A DNA stretch of 64,000 bases from Affinundibacterium baiyunense (GTDB lineage: Bacteria > Pseudomonadota > Gammaproteobacteria > Burkholderiales > Burkholderiaceae_D): contig NZ_JAGSPM010000002.1 in the NCBI RefSeq assembly GCF_018139645.1, forward strand, positions 62,001 to 126,000, in the 5' to 3' direction. Made by a program: the position numbers and the translations under genes. Shown one piece after another: positions 1 to 10,100 of this stretch (position 1 is its first letter; the number at the start of each line of letters is the position of its first letter). The notes beneath the pieces are model-generated. The model was not told the origin of the DNA and made no database searches. It saw nothing but the letters and a program-made list of their open reading frames with translations.

Positions 1-296
1 TTGGCGCAGGAAATTATTCCGAAGCACTCAAAACTATCTCGCAAGCAATTAGCTTTTTTCAGCAACAAGCCATATTCGATCGCCAGAACAGTCCCGGCTT
101 AGATAACAGAATCGAAAAACTGATACTGGACATGGAGAATCTCAAGATTCCTGATTTAAACAATTTGTGGAGCCTGATGGGCGGCCGCTACCTACCTTCT
201 GTCCTGTACAGAATTCGCATGATTACGGTTGATGCAGGTGCCATCATTGGTCAAGTTCCAATGATCACCGACCCCAACCAAAACTTACTTGGTTAG
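1..296 (+). CDS. DUF4255 / Pvc16-like tail terminator protein, C-terminal part (partial)
   Basis: The third frame is open from the window edge to a TAG at 294-296, so this is the last 97 codons of a gene that starts upstream. The end of the protein contains a WSLMGG.Y.PSV.YR.R segment followed by a short tail. That pattern is typical of the DUF4255 (Pvc16 N-terminal) family, which caps the sheath and tube of extracellular contractile injection systems. The gene ends 8 bases before the next one and opens the visible part of the eCIS operon. The family call rests on this short motif plus the context. Confidence 0.75.
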   Translation, partial: GAGNYSEALKTISQAISFFQQQAIFDRQNSPGLDNRIEKLILDMENLKIPDLNNLWSLMGGRYLPSVLYRIRMITVDAGAIIGQVPMITDPNQNLLG

Positions 297-304
297 GCTG
301 ATCT

Positions 305-1126
305 ATGGCACGTTATTTGCCTGTGTTTGCGCTAGCAGTCAAACATGAATATTTTGAAGGTGATGCACACCCAGATCGAATGGGGCTCGTTTTTACACCA
401 GATAAGGACAGCGCGATCATCATGCAGCAAGAAAACTTGCTACTTAGACGAAGCGTGTCGGGGTTTGAGATTTGGCAAGAACAACGATTAGATTCTGTAG
501 GAGATGCATCAGCAGAAATGAACGGTGATCTGGCAACGCTGAATCTCACTTTTTCGGTGACAGCGAGTGACCCAGCATTTAATTCCTACACAAAATGGGA
601 ATTAGATAAACCAATTCGATTTGAAAACAAAGATTCAGTAAGGCTGACGGCTACTCAATTGGATACAAATGCGGTCAACCTATCTAGATCCGCAGGTTTA
701 GTTGATACCGCTAGGCATGCAATGCAAGTGCAGTTTTATATACGAATTGCACATGTACTCAAGCAAGGTATGACGCGCTATGAAATTGAGTTAAAGGCCA
801 AGGCTTTGCACTGGAAATATTTCTTTACTGGAGCGATCGGTAGAAAAACTGTTGAGATTTTTAATTTGGATGGTAGCAGTAAAGAAGACGAGTTGTTATT
901 TCAGCGCTCGACTGAATTAGTAAATAACACGGGAACAGCCTTTTTATCAAAAGTGCCGTTTCCGATGAGAAGCATACCAACACAACGCTTTCAGCTGCGT
1001 GAAGAGGGTGCCAATGGACGAGTGTTAATGCGGCGATTGCCAAACGCCAGTATTCATCAAATTGGCAAAGAAGGAGTTCCGGGCGGACAGACACTGGTCG
1101 TCGCGGAGATTTATATTCATCAATAA
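305..1126 (+). CDS. Unknown eCIS-operon protein (273 aa)
   Basis: I do not recognise this protein. It lies between the Pvc16-like terminator gene and the sheath gene, 8 bases after the former and 17 before the latter, so it is almost certainly co-transcribed with the injection-system genes. There is no signal peptide or membrane segment. The sequence alternates short hydrophobic and polar stretches and looks beta-rich. The C-terminal third, with conserved-looking phenylalanine, arginine and glycine residues and an ending VVAEIYIHQ, resembles a structural or virion protein more than an enzyme. The position suggests a sheath or terminator accessory, but this is inference. The ATG at 305 has only a weak ribosome-binding site, which is common for closely packed genes. 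Confidence 0.85.
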   Translation: MARYLPVFALAVKHEYFEGDAHPDRMGLVFTPDKDSAIIMQQENLLLRRSVSGFEIWQEQRLDSVGDASAEMNGDLATLNLTFSVTASDPAFNSYTKWELDKPIRFENKDSVRLTATQLDTNAVNLSRSAGLVDTARHAMQVQFYIRIAHVLKQGMTRYEIELKAKALHWKYFFTGAIGRKTVEIFNLDGSSKEDELLFQRSTELVNNTGTAFLSKVPFPMRSIPTQRFQLREEGANGRVLMRRLPNASIHQIGKEGVPGGQTLVVAEIYIHQ

Positions 1127-1143
1127 TTTTCAAAGGAACACAT

Positions 1144-2667
1144 ATGGCTGGCGCGTTTAAAACCCCTGGTGTCTATATCAATGAAAAAAATGCCTTCCCC
1201 AACTCCGTCGTAGAAGTCGCGACTGCAGTGCCGGCATTTATTGGTTACACCAAATTTGCCGACAACAAAGGCACTTCTTTATCCAATAAACCTTGGCGCA
1301 TTACTTCAATGTCCGAGTTCCAGAATTACTTTGGTGGAGCGCCGGACGATCAATTTGAGATTCTTGAAAAGTCAGCGGACGACGCTGTCAGTAACTTCAA
1401 AAGTGCGGGCAAAGAATATGTCGTCAAACGTAAAGGCGGCAAATCTGACACGCAGCGCTTTTATCTATTCCGTAGCATGCAGTTGTTTTTTCAAAATGGC
1501 GGCGGACCATGCTATATCGTTTCTATCGGTTCTTATACCGACGAAGGCATCAAGAAGAGTGAATTACAACTCGGCGTAGACTTGCTCTTAAAAGAACAAG
1601 AACCAACCATGGTTGTCATCCCAGACGCCGTCGCGTTGGAAGAAGGCGATTGTATTGCAGTCCAACAATACAGCCTGAAACATTGTGGTACACAAAAAAA
1701 TCGCTTTGCAATTCTTGATGTGCATAACGGCTACAAAGATCGCAAAGATCCACCAGAAGATGTGATTGTCACTTTCCGTGGTGACTTAGGTACTAACTAT
1801 CTAAATTACGCTGCTGCTTATTATCCTTGGCTCAACACCTCAATCATCGCGACAACCGATTTGGATTTCTCTAGTTTCAGCGATTTAAGTCAACTAAAGA
1901 GCCTACTGTTGGCGGAAGCTGGTGGCGACAACGCGCCTGATGATTTGAAGAGCATTTTGAATCAAGTAGGAGATGCAACGCGCGACCCCAATGCAAAAAC
2001 ATATTTATCGGACGATGAACTACATAAAATCTTGTTCTCTGTCAGTCCGACTTATGCAAACATCCTGCTTGCTATCAAACAAAAACTGAACTTGTTGCCA
2101 CCTGCTGCTGCGATGGCTGGCGTGTACACCATGGTTGATAACAATCGTGGCGTTTGGAAAGCACCAGCGAATGTTAGTTTAGCGTCTGTAATTTCTCCTG
2201 CAGTGAACATTACCCATGATGAACAAGAAGATCTAAACGTAACGACTGCTGGTAAATCCATCAATGCGATTCGCAGCTTTATTGGTGAAGGCACTTTGGT
2301 TTGGGGCGCACGTACTTTAGATGGTAATAGCTTGGATTGGCGCTACATCAACGTCCGCCGCACGATGATTATGTTGGAAGAATCTTTACGTTTAGCAACC
2401 AAGGCCTATGTATTCGAACCAAATGTGAGTGGCACTTGGGTCACAATCAAGAGCATGGCTAGCAACTTCTTAACGAGCATTTGGAAACGCGGTGGCCTAG
2501 CTGGTGCTAGTCCTGAAGATGCATTCAGTGTGCATGTTGGATTGGGTGAAACCATGACATCTGAAGATATTCTAGAAGGTATCTTGCGCGTGACTATTCT
2601 TGTTGCACTCAGTCGTCCGGCTGAGTTTATTGAGATCACCTTCCAGCAACAAATGCAAAAATCATAG
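1144..2667 (+). CDS. Contractile sheath protein (Pvc2/Afp2-like, phage tail sheath family)
   Basis: This is the main contractile sheath of the injection system. The N terminus, with PGVYINE followed by an AVPAFIGYT segment, is the hallmark of phage tail-sheath subunits. The C-terminal part (about residues 385-507) contains the INAIR, GTLVWGARTL and WRYINVRRTMIMLEESL segments of the conserved sheath core that mediates subunit interlocking. At 507 residues it is longer than typical eCIS sheaths, with an insertion at about residues 80-330 that would form the outward-facing domain. A good ribosome-binding site (AAAGGA) precedes the ATG. Only one sheath gene is present here, whereas PVC clusters carry up to three. 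Confidence 0.96.
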   Translation: MAGAFKTPGVYINEKNAFPNSVVEVATAVPAFIGYTKFADNKGTSLSNKPWRITSMSEFQNYFGGAPDDQFEILEKSADDAVSNFKSAGKEYVVKRKGGKSDTQRFYLFRSMQLFFQNGGGPCYIVSIGSYTDEGIKKSELQLGVDLLLKEQEPTMVVIPDAVALEEGDCIAVQQYSLKHCGTQKNRFAILDVHNGYKDRKDPPEDVIVTFRGDLGTNYLNYAAAYYPWLNTSIIATTDLDFSSFSDLSQLKSLLLAEAGGDNAPDDLKSILNQVGDATRDPNAKTYLSDDELHKILFSVSPTYANILLAIKQKLNLLPPAAAMAGVYTMVDNNRGVWKAPANVSLASVISPAVNITHDEQEDLNVTTAGKSINAIRSFIGEGTLVWGARTLDGNSLDWRYINVRRTMIMLEESLRLATKAYVFEPNVSGTWVTIKSMASNFLTSIWKRGGLAGASPEDAFSVHVGLGETMTSEDILEGILRVTILVALSRPAEFIEITFQQQMQKS

Positions 2668-2764
2668 AAGCAACTAATCACATTAAGGGTCTGATGGCGC
2701 ATCTAGGCGTCCAACAAGACCGAGGTAGCTCCACTTTTTAACTAATTTATTAAAGAGGTTTGTT

Positions 2765-3223
2765 ATGGCAGATGATGGATCAAAACAATCAGCAAATGTG
2801 TGGCCTTTGCCGAAATTCTATTTCCGTGTGAAATGGGATTCAAACGAAATGTCGTTCCAAGAAGTTTCTGGCTTGGATGTCCAATCCGAAGAAATCAAAT
2901 ACCGTCATGGCAATAGCCCAGTTTTCTCCGTGATCAAAATGCCGGGCATGAAAAAATACGGCAATATCACGATGAAAAAAGGCGTATTCAAAGGTGATAA
3001 CAAGTTCTGGGATTGGCTTAACCAAATCAAATTAAACACGATCAAACGCGTACCGGTCACTATTAGTTTGTTGGATGAAGAGGGTAATGACACGATGGTT
3101 TGGACATTAACCAATGCATGGCCAACAAAAATTTCTAGTACTGATTTGAAATCGGAAGGCAATGAAGTGGCGATTGAATCTATTGAGATCGTTCACGAAG
3201 GCTTAACGATTGCGAACAAATAA
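2765..3223 (+). CDS. Inner tube protein (Pvc1-like, gp19 family)
   Basis: This is the hexameric inner tube that the sheath drives forward. The family motifs are an F.VKW near the N terminus, FQEVSGLD at about residue 36, the basic IKYRHG stretch, the KYGNITMKKG segment, W.W near residue 80, and the final NEVAIESIEIVHEGL. The length (152 aa) fits the T4 gp19-like tube family. An AAGAGG ribosome-binding site sits upstream. The gene is separated from the sheath by a 97-base gap, the longest gap inside the cluster. It is followed by a second tube-like gene after 8 bases. Confidence 0.96.
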   Translation: MADDGSKQSANVWPLPKFYFRVKWDSNEMSFQEVSGLDVQSEEIKYRHGNSPVFSVIKMPGMKKYGNITMKKGVFKGDNKFWDWLNQIKLNTIKRVPVTISLLDEEGNDTMVWTLTNAWPTKISSTDLKSEGNEVAIESIEIVHEGLTIANK

Positions 3224-3231
3224 GCATCGCA

Positions 3232-3699
3232 ATGGCAGGTGAATTTTTTGAGGGGGGTTATCCCCCTCCCGCGTTTTATTTTACGGTCACCTTTGGCAAT
3301 GGTTCGCAGGTGCCAGATGCTTCGTTCAGCGAAGTGTCTGGCATTGCACTTGAAATGGAAACTGAAGCGGTGGTCGAAGGCGGTGAAAATCGTTTTGTTC
3401 ATCAATTACCGAAGAGTATCAAGCATCCTAATCTTGAGTTGAAGCGCGGCATCACCATGCTGAATTCTCCTCTTGTCAAATGGTGCAAAGATACCTTGGA
3501 GGGCGATTTTATGAAATTGATCGTACCGCAAACCATCGTCGTTAAATTAAATGGCGCGGATGGCACTGTGCTTCGCGCATGGGCTTTCATTAATGCCTAT
3601 CCAATTAAGTGGGATATCGAGGGCTTTAACGCAACCAAAAATGAAGTGGCAATCGAGAAGATGACCTTTGCCTATACGTACTCCAAACGTAGCAAATAA
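3232..3699 (+). CDS. Second tube/baseplate tube-initiator protein (Pvc5-like, gp19 family)
   Basis: This protein is a paralogue of the preceding tube protein. It shares the FYF.V.FG start, FSEVSGIALEME, the LELKRGIT segment and the final NEVAIEKMTFAY, but it carries a longer middle region. In PVC and antifeeding-prophage particles the second gp19-like protein joins the tube to the baseplate hub. I infer the same role here from gene order (tube, tube 2, Pvc6, Pvc7, Pvc8). The gene starts 8 bases after the tube gene. Confidence 0.93.
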   Translation: MAGEFFEGGYPPPAFYFTVTFGNGSQVPDASFSEVSGIALEMETEAVVEGGENRFVHQLPKSIKHPNLELKRGITMLNSPLVKWCKDTLEGDFMKLIVPQTIVVKLNGADGTVLRAWAFINAYPIKWDIEGFNATKNEVAIEKMTFAYTYSKRSK

Positions 3700-3711
3700 G
3701 CGAACCTGACT

Positions 3712-3876
3712 ATGTCCATCGAAATAAAAGAACTAGTTATCAAAACAACGATAGTAAATCGTCCAATTGATAAAGATGACGATGCCTTTCTCGATAAGAA
3801 AGTCATCAAAGAGGAGATCTTGGCGGAATGTCGCCAATTAATGCAAAGCATCTTGCGTGAACGTCGGGAGCGCTAG
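3712..3876 (+). CDS. DUF5908-type small eCIS protein (Pvc6-like, 54 aa)
   Basis: A 54-residue reading frame fills the gap between the second tube gene and the LysM protein. It begins with MSIEIKELVIKT, continues through an acidic stretch, and ends in a basic helix (ECRQLMQSILRERRER). The N-terminal IEIKELVI pattern and the basic C terminus match the DUF5908 family that occupies this slot in eCIS clusters, where Pvc6 sits. Its function is not established. The stop TAG lies two bases before the GTG start of the next gene. I am fairly sure it is a real gene because the syntenic slot, size and sequence agree. Confidence 0.85.
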   Translation: MSIEIKELVIKTTIVNRPIDKDDDAFLDKKVIKEEILAECRQLMQSILRERRER

Positions 3877-3878
3877 TC

Positions 3879-4556
3879 GTGTCGGGGCAAAAAACACTAT
3901 TAAAGATATCTGGTTGTAGTGTCTCTAAAGACGGGACTATCAGCGTTGATAGTTCGCGACCAGTTTTTCAAGCCTTAATTAATCCATCAGGATATGGGCA
4001 CGATTACAGTATCAAGTATTCCAAAAATCAAACCTTGGGACAAGCTGGAAGTGAGGCCAAGTTCCATGCCAGCCAACCAGAAAAATTAAGCCTAAAAGAA
4101 CTCGTGTTGGACGGCACGGGTGTTGTGCCTGGAACAAATAAAACAGTGAAACAACAGGTCGAATCCCTACGAGATGCAGTCTATACCTATGTTGGAGACA
4201 ATCACGAAGCACCAATTGTGCAGGTTCTATGGGGAAGTCTTGTTTTTTACGGTAGAGCGGAAGGACTTAAATTTGACTACACCTTATTTAAACCAAACGG
4301 CGAGCCTCTGCGAGCAAAGATTTCATTGAATTTTGTTGAATACATTAGCCCTCAACAAATCGTCAAAGAAGAAGGTGACAACTCACCAGATCTTACCCAT
4401 TTAGTGATCGTGAAAGCTGGGGACACATTACCCTTACTGTGCGAACGCATTTATCGCGACAGTGCTTACTACAAAGCAGTCGCAAAATTCAATGGACTAA
4501 GTTCTTTTCGGAATTTACAGCCAGGCATCAGCTTGCGCTTTCCACCATTAGCTTAA
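3879..4556 (+). CDS. Pvc7-like baseplate hub/adaptor with C-terminal LysM domain
   Basis: The 225-residue protein has an N-terminal eCIS core domain of about 165 residues, including an FQ.LINPSGY.HDYSIKY segment and an IVQVLWGSL.FYGR segment. A LysM-like domain follows at about residues 172-222, with the pattern HLVIVKAGDTLP.LCERIY.D and LQPGISLRFPP. This architecture is that of the Pvc7/gp53-like hub protein that connects the tube to the spike. The start is a GTG two bases after the preceding stop; translation is probably coupled. Confidence 0.93.
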   Translation: MSGQKTLLKISGCSVSKDGTISVDSSRPVFQALINPSGYGHDYSIKYSKNQTLGQAGSEAKFHASQPEKLSLKELVLDGTGVVPGTNKTVKQQVESLRDAVYTYVGDNHEAPIVQVLWGSLVFYGRAEGLKFDYTLFKPNGEPLRAKISLNFVEYISPQQIVKEEGDNSPDLTHLVIVKAGDTLPLLCERIYRDSAYYKAVAKFNGLSSFRNLQPGISLRFPPLA

Positions 4557-4598
4557 GTGCTGATGATTCCCTTAATACAAGCTTAGAAAAGAACTGAT

Positions 4599-6389
4599 AT
4601 GTCGATTTCACCTTTAACTAATAGTTCTGGTGTTCTTAGTCTAACCATCACTTGTGACGGCGCGCCCATCCCTGACATTATTCAAATCGTCTCGGTGGAA
4701 ACTAACCATAGTACCAATCGAATTCCTTCCGCAACGATTACCTTATTAGATGGCGACATGCCAAATGCAATTTTCCCAATTGCGGATGCCGGCAACTTCA
4801 AACCCGGAACGGAGGTCGTCATTAGCGCTGGCTATGACAATACAACCTCGGTGATCTTCACAGGTATTGTTATTTCACACGCGGTCAAAATTAGTGGTGA
4901 CAACTATGCGCGTTTAATTATCGAATGCCGCGACAAAGCTTTAGCAATGACGGTCGCCAGAAAGAACGCAAATTTTGTCAACAAAACGGATAACCAGATT
5001 ATTTCTAGTCTCATCAGCGCTTACCCTGGTCTAACTCCGACCGTTGATGCCACTTCAGTGACATACAAGGAACTAGTCCAGTACTACGTAACCGACTGGG
5101 ATTACATGATGACACGAGCGGAAGTAAATGGCTTTCTCGTCATCGTTGATGCTGGAAAAGTGACAGTCAAAGCGCCTGTTGGTAGCGGAAGCCCCGTACT
5201 TAAGTTAACTTATGGAATGGATCTAATTGAATTTCAAGCAGAACTCGATTCTCGTTCTCAGCTAAATTCGGTAACCAGCACGAGTTGGGATTTATCTCAA
5301 CTCGCTATCGTACAGCAAACAGCACAAGCCGAAACGCTTACAGGTCAAGGCGATCTCGATGCGAAAAAACTAGCTGAGGTATTAGGTATCGCCGACTTTG
5401 GCTTGCAAACTGCTGCGCCCCTCGAAAGTGCAGCACTTACAGCGTGGAGTAAAGCGCAACAAACTAAAGCGGCCTTATCTCGCATCCGTGGTCACATGCA
5501 ATTTCAAGGAAGTGCGCTGGCCAAACCCGGTGTTTTGATTGAACTTGCTGCAGTTGGCAAACATTTCAACGGGAATATTATTGCTAGTAATGTGATTCAT
5601 CGAATTGCCGATGGCAATTGGGTCACTGAAGTCGAATTTGGTATGCCTAATTATTGGTTCACAGATCAATATCAAATTCAAGCACCAGAAGCAGCTGGCT
5701 GGACTGCAGGCATCTGTGGTTTACATATTGGGATTGTATTGAAACTCGATGCTGACCCCGAAGGCCAGTACAAGATTCAAGTGTCAATCCCCTTAATGAA
5801 CGCAAGCACAGTTGGCGTGTGGGCACGATTTGCCAGTTTCTATGGATCCTCTGGGTTTGGTGGTTTTATCATTCCAGAGATCGGTGATGAAGTCGTCTTA
5901 GGATTCTTCAATAATGATCCATCTTGCCCTGTCATTCTGGGTAGTCTGTACAGCAGCAAGCATGTCCCTCCTTATGAACTCACCGCAGAAAATAACTACA
6001 AAGCACTTGTAACGCGTAGCAAGCTAAAGATGGAATTCGATGATGGAAATAAAGTCATCACTTTCATCACGCCAGCAAACAACAAAATTGTCATTAGCGA
6101 TCAGGATCAGTCCATCTTATTGCAAGACCAAACAAATAACAAAGTCGAATTAAGCACTAGTGGTATTTTGCTTGATAGTCCAAAAGACATCACTATCAAA
6201 GCGCTAGGAAAGGTCGCTATCTCAGCGGTGCAAAATGTTGAGATAGCAGCGCAAATGGATGTCACCACGACTGGATTGAATATTAGCAGTACAGCAAACA
6301 TCAGTTTGACAGCAAAGGGAACAGCGAGCGCCGAATTATCTGCGGCTGGCCAAACGACTGTCAAAGGTGCCATGGTCATGATCAATTGA
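4599..6389 (+). CDS. VgrG-like central spike protein (Pvc8-like)
   Basis: This protein forms the trimeric spike below the tube. Residues 1-360 correspond to the gp27-like hub domain. Residues 370-460 form the gp5 OB-fold, with IGIV..LDADPEG.YKIQV followed by WARFASFYGS and PEIGDEVVLGFFNNDP..PVILGSLY. The C-terminal 130 residues are low-complexity beta-helix-forming repeats (ITIKALGKVAIS, VEIAAQ, ISLTAKGTA). The length of 596 residues is normal for Pvc8. The PAAR gene follows after 27 bases, as expected for the tip that sits on this spike. A type VI role is ruled out by the surrounding genes. Confidence 0.96.
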   Translation: MSISPLTNSSGVLSLTITCDGAPIPDIIQIVSVETNHSTNRIPSATITLLDGDMPNAIFPIADAGNFKPGTEVVISAGYDNTTSVIFTGIVISHAVKISGDNYARLIIECRDKALAMTVARKNANFVNKTDNQIISSLISAYPGLTPTVDATSVTYKELVQYYVTDWDYMMTRAEVNGFLVIVDAGKVTVKAPVGSGSPVLKLTYGMDLIEFQAELDSRSQLNSVTSTSWDLSQLAIVQQTAQAETLTGQGDLDAKKLAEVLGIADFGLQTAAPLESAALTAWSKAQQTKAALSRIRGHMQFQGSALAKPGVLIELAAVGKHFNGNIIASNVIHRIADGNWVTEVEFGMPNYWFTDQYQIQAPEAAGWTAGICGLHIGIVLKLDADPEGQYKIQVSIPLMNASTVGVWARFASFYGSSGFGGFIIPEIGDEVVLGFFNNDPSCPVILGSLYSSKHVPPYELTAENNYKALVTRSKLKMEFDDGNKVITFITPANNKIVISDQDQSILLQDQTNNKVELSTSGILLDSPKDITIKALGKVAISAVQNVEIAAQMDVTTTGLNISSTANISLTAKGTASAELSAAGQTTVKGAMVMIN

Positions 6390-6416
6390 GTCAACAGTCC
6401 CCCATAGGAAACTACC

Positions 6417-6716
6417 ATGCCACCCGCTTCCAGAATCACTGACATGCATGTCTGCCCGATGGTAACGCCAGCCGTGCCTCCTGTTCCCCATGTTGGCGGC
6501 CCGATCACTGGCCCCTGTGTTCCCAACGTACTGATCGGTGGACTACCAGCTGCTGTGGTGGGAGATATGTGTGTATGCGTCGGCCCTCCGGATACGATTG
6601 TCAAAGGGAGTGCTACTGTATTCATCAGCGGCCGCCCGTCGGCTCGTATGGGCGATACCACTGCACACGGCGGCAATGTCGTATTTGGTTTTCCAACCGT
6701 AATCGTCGGTGGATAA
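6417..6716 (+). CDS. PAAR-domain spike tip (Pvc10-like)
   Basis: The 99-residue protein is a single PAAR domain. It has PPA.RITD.H.CP at the start, two GGP/GG-P hairpin repeats, and a RMGD.TAHGG segment followed by FPTVIVGG at the end. His and Cys residues near positions 11, 13 and 80-85 are the likely metal ligands that sharpen the spike. There is no toxin extension, so this tip is not itself an effector carrier. An AGGAAA ribosome-binding site precedes the ATG. It sits directly after the spike gene. Confidence 0.95.
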   Translation: MPPASRITDMHVCPMVTPAVPPVPHVGGPITGPCVPNVLIGGLPAAVVGDMCVCVGPPDTIVKGSATVFISGRPSARMGDTTAHGGNVVFGFPTVIVGG

Positions 6717-6726
6717 GGACAATAAC

Positions 6727-7140
6727 ATGACTCGCGATACCTCTTTTCTTGGCACTGGTTGGAGTTTTCCTCCAGAGTTTTCTAAGCGTGGCAAAGTAAG
6801 TATGGTCAGCGCAGAGGAAGATATTCGGCAAAGCTTGTTGATCTTGCTCTCTACCAGCCCCGGCGAACGTGTAATGCAGCCAAGTTTTGGTTGCGGTTTA
6901 AAACACCATGTTTACGAAAATATCGACGAGAGCACTATCACTTTGCTCAAAGACCTAATCACTAGAGCGATTCTATTTTTCGAACCACGTGTGAAATTAG
7001 AAATGATACTAAGTGACATATCAGAATCGTATGAGGGAAAGATTAATTTCACCATTGTCTATCGTGTGATTAGCACAAACACGCGTCATAACATCGTTTA
7101 TCCATTCTATTTGCGTGAAGGTACCGATGTACAACTGTAG
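6727..7140 (+). CDS. gp25-like baseplate wedge protein (Pvc9-like)
   Basis: This is a small baseplate wedge component with the GPW/gp25 fold. The diagnostic features are an EEDIRQSLLILLSTSPGERVM.P.FGCGL block at about residues 30-60 and the FEP.V block near residue 90. I chose the ATG at 6727 because an AAGGA sequence lies 8 bases upstream; an in-frame GTG at 6709 would overlap the PAAR gene. The protein is 137 aa from this start. It nucleates sheath assembly with the Pvc11 and Pvc12 proteins encoded downstream. Confidence 0.95.
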   Translation: MTRDTSFLGTGWSFPPEFSKRGKVSMVSAEEDIRQSLLILLSTSPGERVMQPSFGCGLKHHVYENIDESTITLLKDLITRAILFFEPRVKLEMILSDISESYEGKINFTIVYRVISTNTRHNIVYPFYLREGTDVQL

Positions 7141-7157
7141 ACAGATTCGAGCTTGAA

Positions 7158-10100
7158 ATGAAACCTCAAATAATCATTAGCGATGGTCGAAGTCAATCGC
7201 AACGCCAGTTAAAGGCGTTACGAGGAGACTATTTCCAGCTCAACGAAATGCGTTTCGAGCAATTACTCAGCTTAGCGAGTGAATATGCACGTCTAGTGAA
7301 GTTTCATCAGTTAGATTTGCGTGTGGATGGCAATTGGAATCAGTTTTTTTTAGCTGATGAATGCATTCTGATGGCAAATATTTTGGCGATAGATACCGCT
7401 ACACACGCTCAACACTTTGAAGCAAGATTACAATCACAGCCGCTGTATCGAGATTGGTTTCGGGACGATATCATTAAGAAAATTGATGTCTGTTATCGAG
7501 ACCAGCTCGATTCACCACTGCTATTAGCACGCCTACTGAATCAATATCTTCTCTCTTTGAGTGTATTGCAAAGCAACGCTGCAGTTCAAAGTAAACGCTT
7601 ACTAGAAGGCATACTGCGCGGCCTCAAATGGGAAGTACAAACACTATGCGAAGCGACACCGCGCGTGCTGATTCCGTACAGTTCGGCTCTATTTAGTGCC
7701 CAATTTAAATCGCTAAGCGATTGGCCTACAACACCGGCAAAGGATCGACCTCTTAACAATAATGAAGGCAAGAATTTAAGCTTGGGAGAAGTTCGACATA
7801 ATTTTCACACTTTCAATCAGGCTCTCAGAATGCTACAAAACGGTGTTCGGGAATTGTTGCCAGTAACTATGCTTAGTGAGGAACACGATCCAGCACAAAG
7901 CTTGTTGATTGCATTTATCCGTCTATTCGAACAATTGAAAACACGTTTAAATCATTTTGGTGACAAGCATATCGATTTCTACTATCAACAAATCTTAGGC
8001 ATGCGCGCACGTGCGCAAATCCCTGATAGTGCTTATCTGGTTTTACAATCAAATCCCAATACCAAGCAAATGTTGATCGATCAAACCAACGAATTTGTCG
8101 CTGGTGTCGATGCAGATCAAAATGAAATCATCTACCAAGCAGAAAGTTCGACCCAACTCAATGATGCCAAAGTGGTTTCCCTACACAGCATCTACTTCGA
8201 CAAAAATCACGAAGAAAATCGTCTTCTTGTTACCAAATCGAGTTACCACCAAGCCATCGAAGTATTACCAGACGATTGCCCCCCTACTGATCACGAAAAA
8301 CTGCCGCCACTTCCGCTATTCGGCGCCCCTAAGCCTGGCGAGCATCTATCGGGGGCGCGTGCTACACGCTTTGGTTTTGCGATCGCGAGCAAAGTATTAC
8401 AAATGCAAGAAGGTGAACGAGCGGTGCGCGTGCTATTTCGCTTCCGTGATAATGCTGCGTACACCATAGAATCAAGCATTAAGGAAATCACCGAGCATGC
8501 TCAACAAAAGCGGAAAAATACATCCAAGCCCGCGACCAGCATTCGTTTAAGTGATGTGTTTATTAAACTTTTGCGAGGGATGTTTAAGATTTCCTTAACT
8601 ACCTCAGAAGGATGGTTGTCAATTGGCGAGTACCGCCCTGAATATCATGAGCTTAATGCAGACATACCGCCCAATTGCCTAGCGCTAAACTTTGTTTTAC
8701 CTGCTAGCGCACCGGCTATTTGTGCCTACCAAGCCCATACGCACGGTGAATCATTTCAGACCAATTTGCCGGTCATGCTGTGTGAGATGACACAAAATGA
8801 ATATGCCTATCCTTACGACATTTTGCGTAACTGGTTTGTACAAGAGATCGAGATAAGTACACAGGTAAAAGGCTGTCGAAATTTGATTTTGCATAATCAA
8901 ATTGGGCAACTCAGTGCTCTGTCACCATTCCTACCGTTTGGTCCACTACCTGAAATTGGCTCTTATCTAGTTGTAGGAAGCGAAGAAGTCGCAGATAAAC
9001 AATTGCAAGATATTTCTCTCGACGTGGAATGGACAGGTCTACCCAATAACTTAGGTGGATTTCCTAGTCACTATCGCGCCTACCAAACGCCACTGAAAGC
9101 AGATTCAGTATTGGCAAAGATTTCTGTCTTAGTTGACGGCAAATGGAACAACGCAACGCAAGCTATCCCTTTATTTCAATTTGAAACGCGTCCTGATGGC
9201 AGTGCATCCAACCAGGTGAATTACGAAAGTTCATGGAGCTTAAGCCAACTGGTACCTTTATTCAAAATAAGTAACATAGCAAAAGCTGACGGAGCGGTGC
9301 CATTCGCTTACACATCTGCCACCATGAATGGCATGTTTAAAATCAGTCTAGATTCACCAAATGGTGCATTTGGTCATCAAGAGTATCCTCAATTGCTGAC
9401 CCACGTTCTGACACATAACGCCCGCAACAAAAAGCTAGGTTTGATTCAAGCGCTACCAAATACGCCCTACACGCCGCAAATCAGTAGAATTACTTTGAAT
9501 TATCAAGCGACTTCTAAAATTAGCTTTGACCAAAAACAACTAACAAATATCGATGGTCGGCACGAGCAATTTATGCACTTGCATCCGCTAGGCTGGGAAG
9601 CAATGAGTCATAGTGATATGAAGCGCATAGCCTTGGTACCGCGATATCCGGCGGCAGGAAACTTATTTATCGGTCTCACTGCTTCACAATTACGGGCAAC
9701 ATTAAGTCTCTATTTTTATCTCCGAGAAGATTCGCTTCCTTTGACGAAGTTGGCGAGCACTGGTTTATGTTGGTGGTATTTATCATCAAATCGTTGGCGC
9801 AAAATGCAACCAGCGAATATTCTAGACGACTCCACGTTTGGCTTTATGACCAGTGGTATCGTTCAGATTCAAATCCCGGATGAGATCGATCAGAATAATA
9901 CTGTCATGCCGTCGGGCTTATATTGGCTTGCAGTATCCGCTGAGTTTGGATTAGAGCGGTTCTGCAGTTTATATGGCGTGTTTGCGCAAGCAATCAAGGT
10001 GAACTACCTCCCTGATTCAGGTAAAAAAAACGAATCAAGCTTGGCAGCGTTCAGTATTCAACGTAGTCGAACCCAAGTTCCTGGACTGCGTAGAATCCTG

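Noticed and set aside
2668-2764. Attenuator or small RNA between sheath and tube genes
   Set aside because: Only short imperfect stems (such as GATG-CATC) are present, with no convincing terminator or promoter.
6107-6676. 189-codon antisense frame across the spike and PAAR genes
   Set aside because: It is a shadow of two well-supported genes on the other strand.
4599-7140. VgrG, PAAR and gp25-like genes suggest type VI secretion
   Set aside because: The same genes occur in eCIS, and the cluster has DUF4255, CIS_TMP and a Pvc15-type ATPase but no TssJLM, TssA or ClpV.
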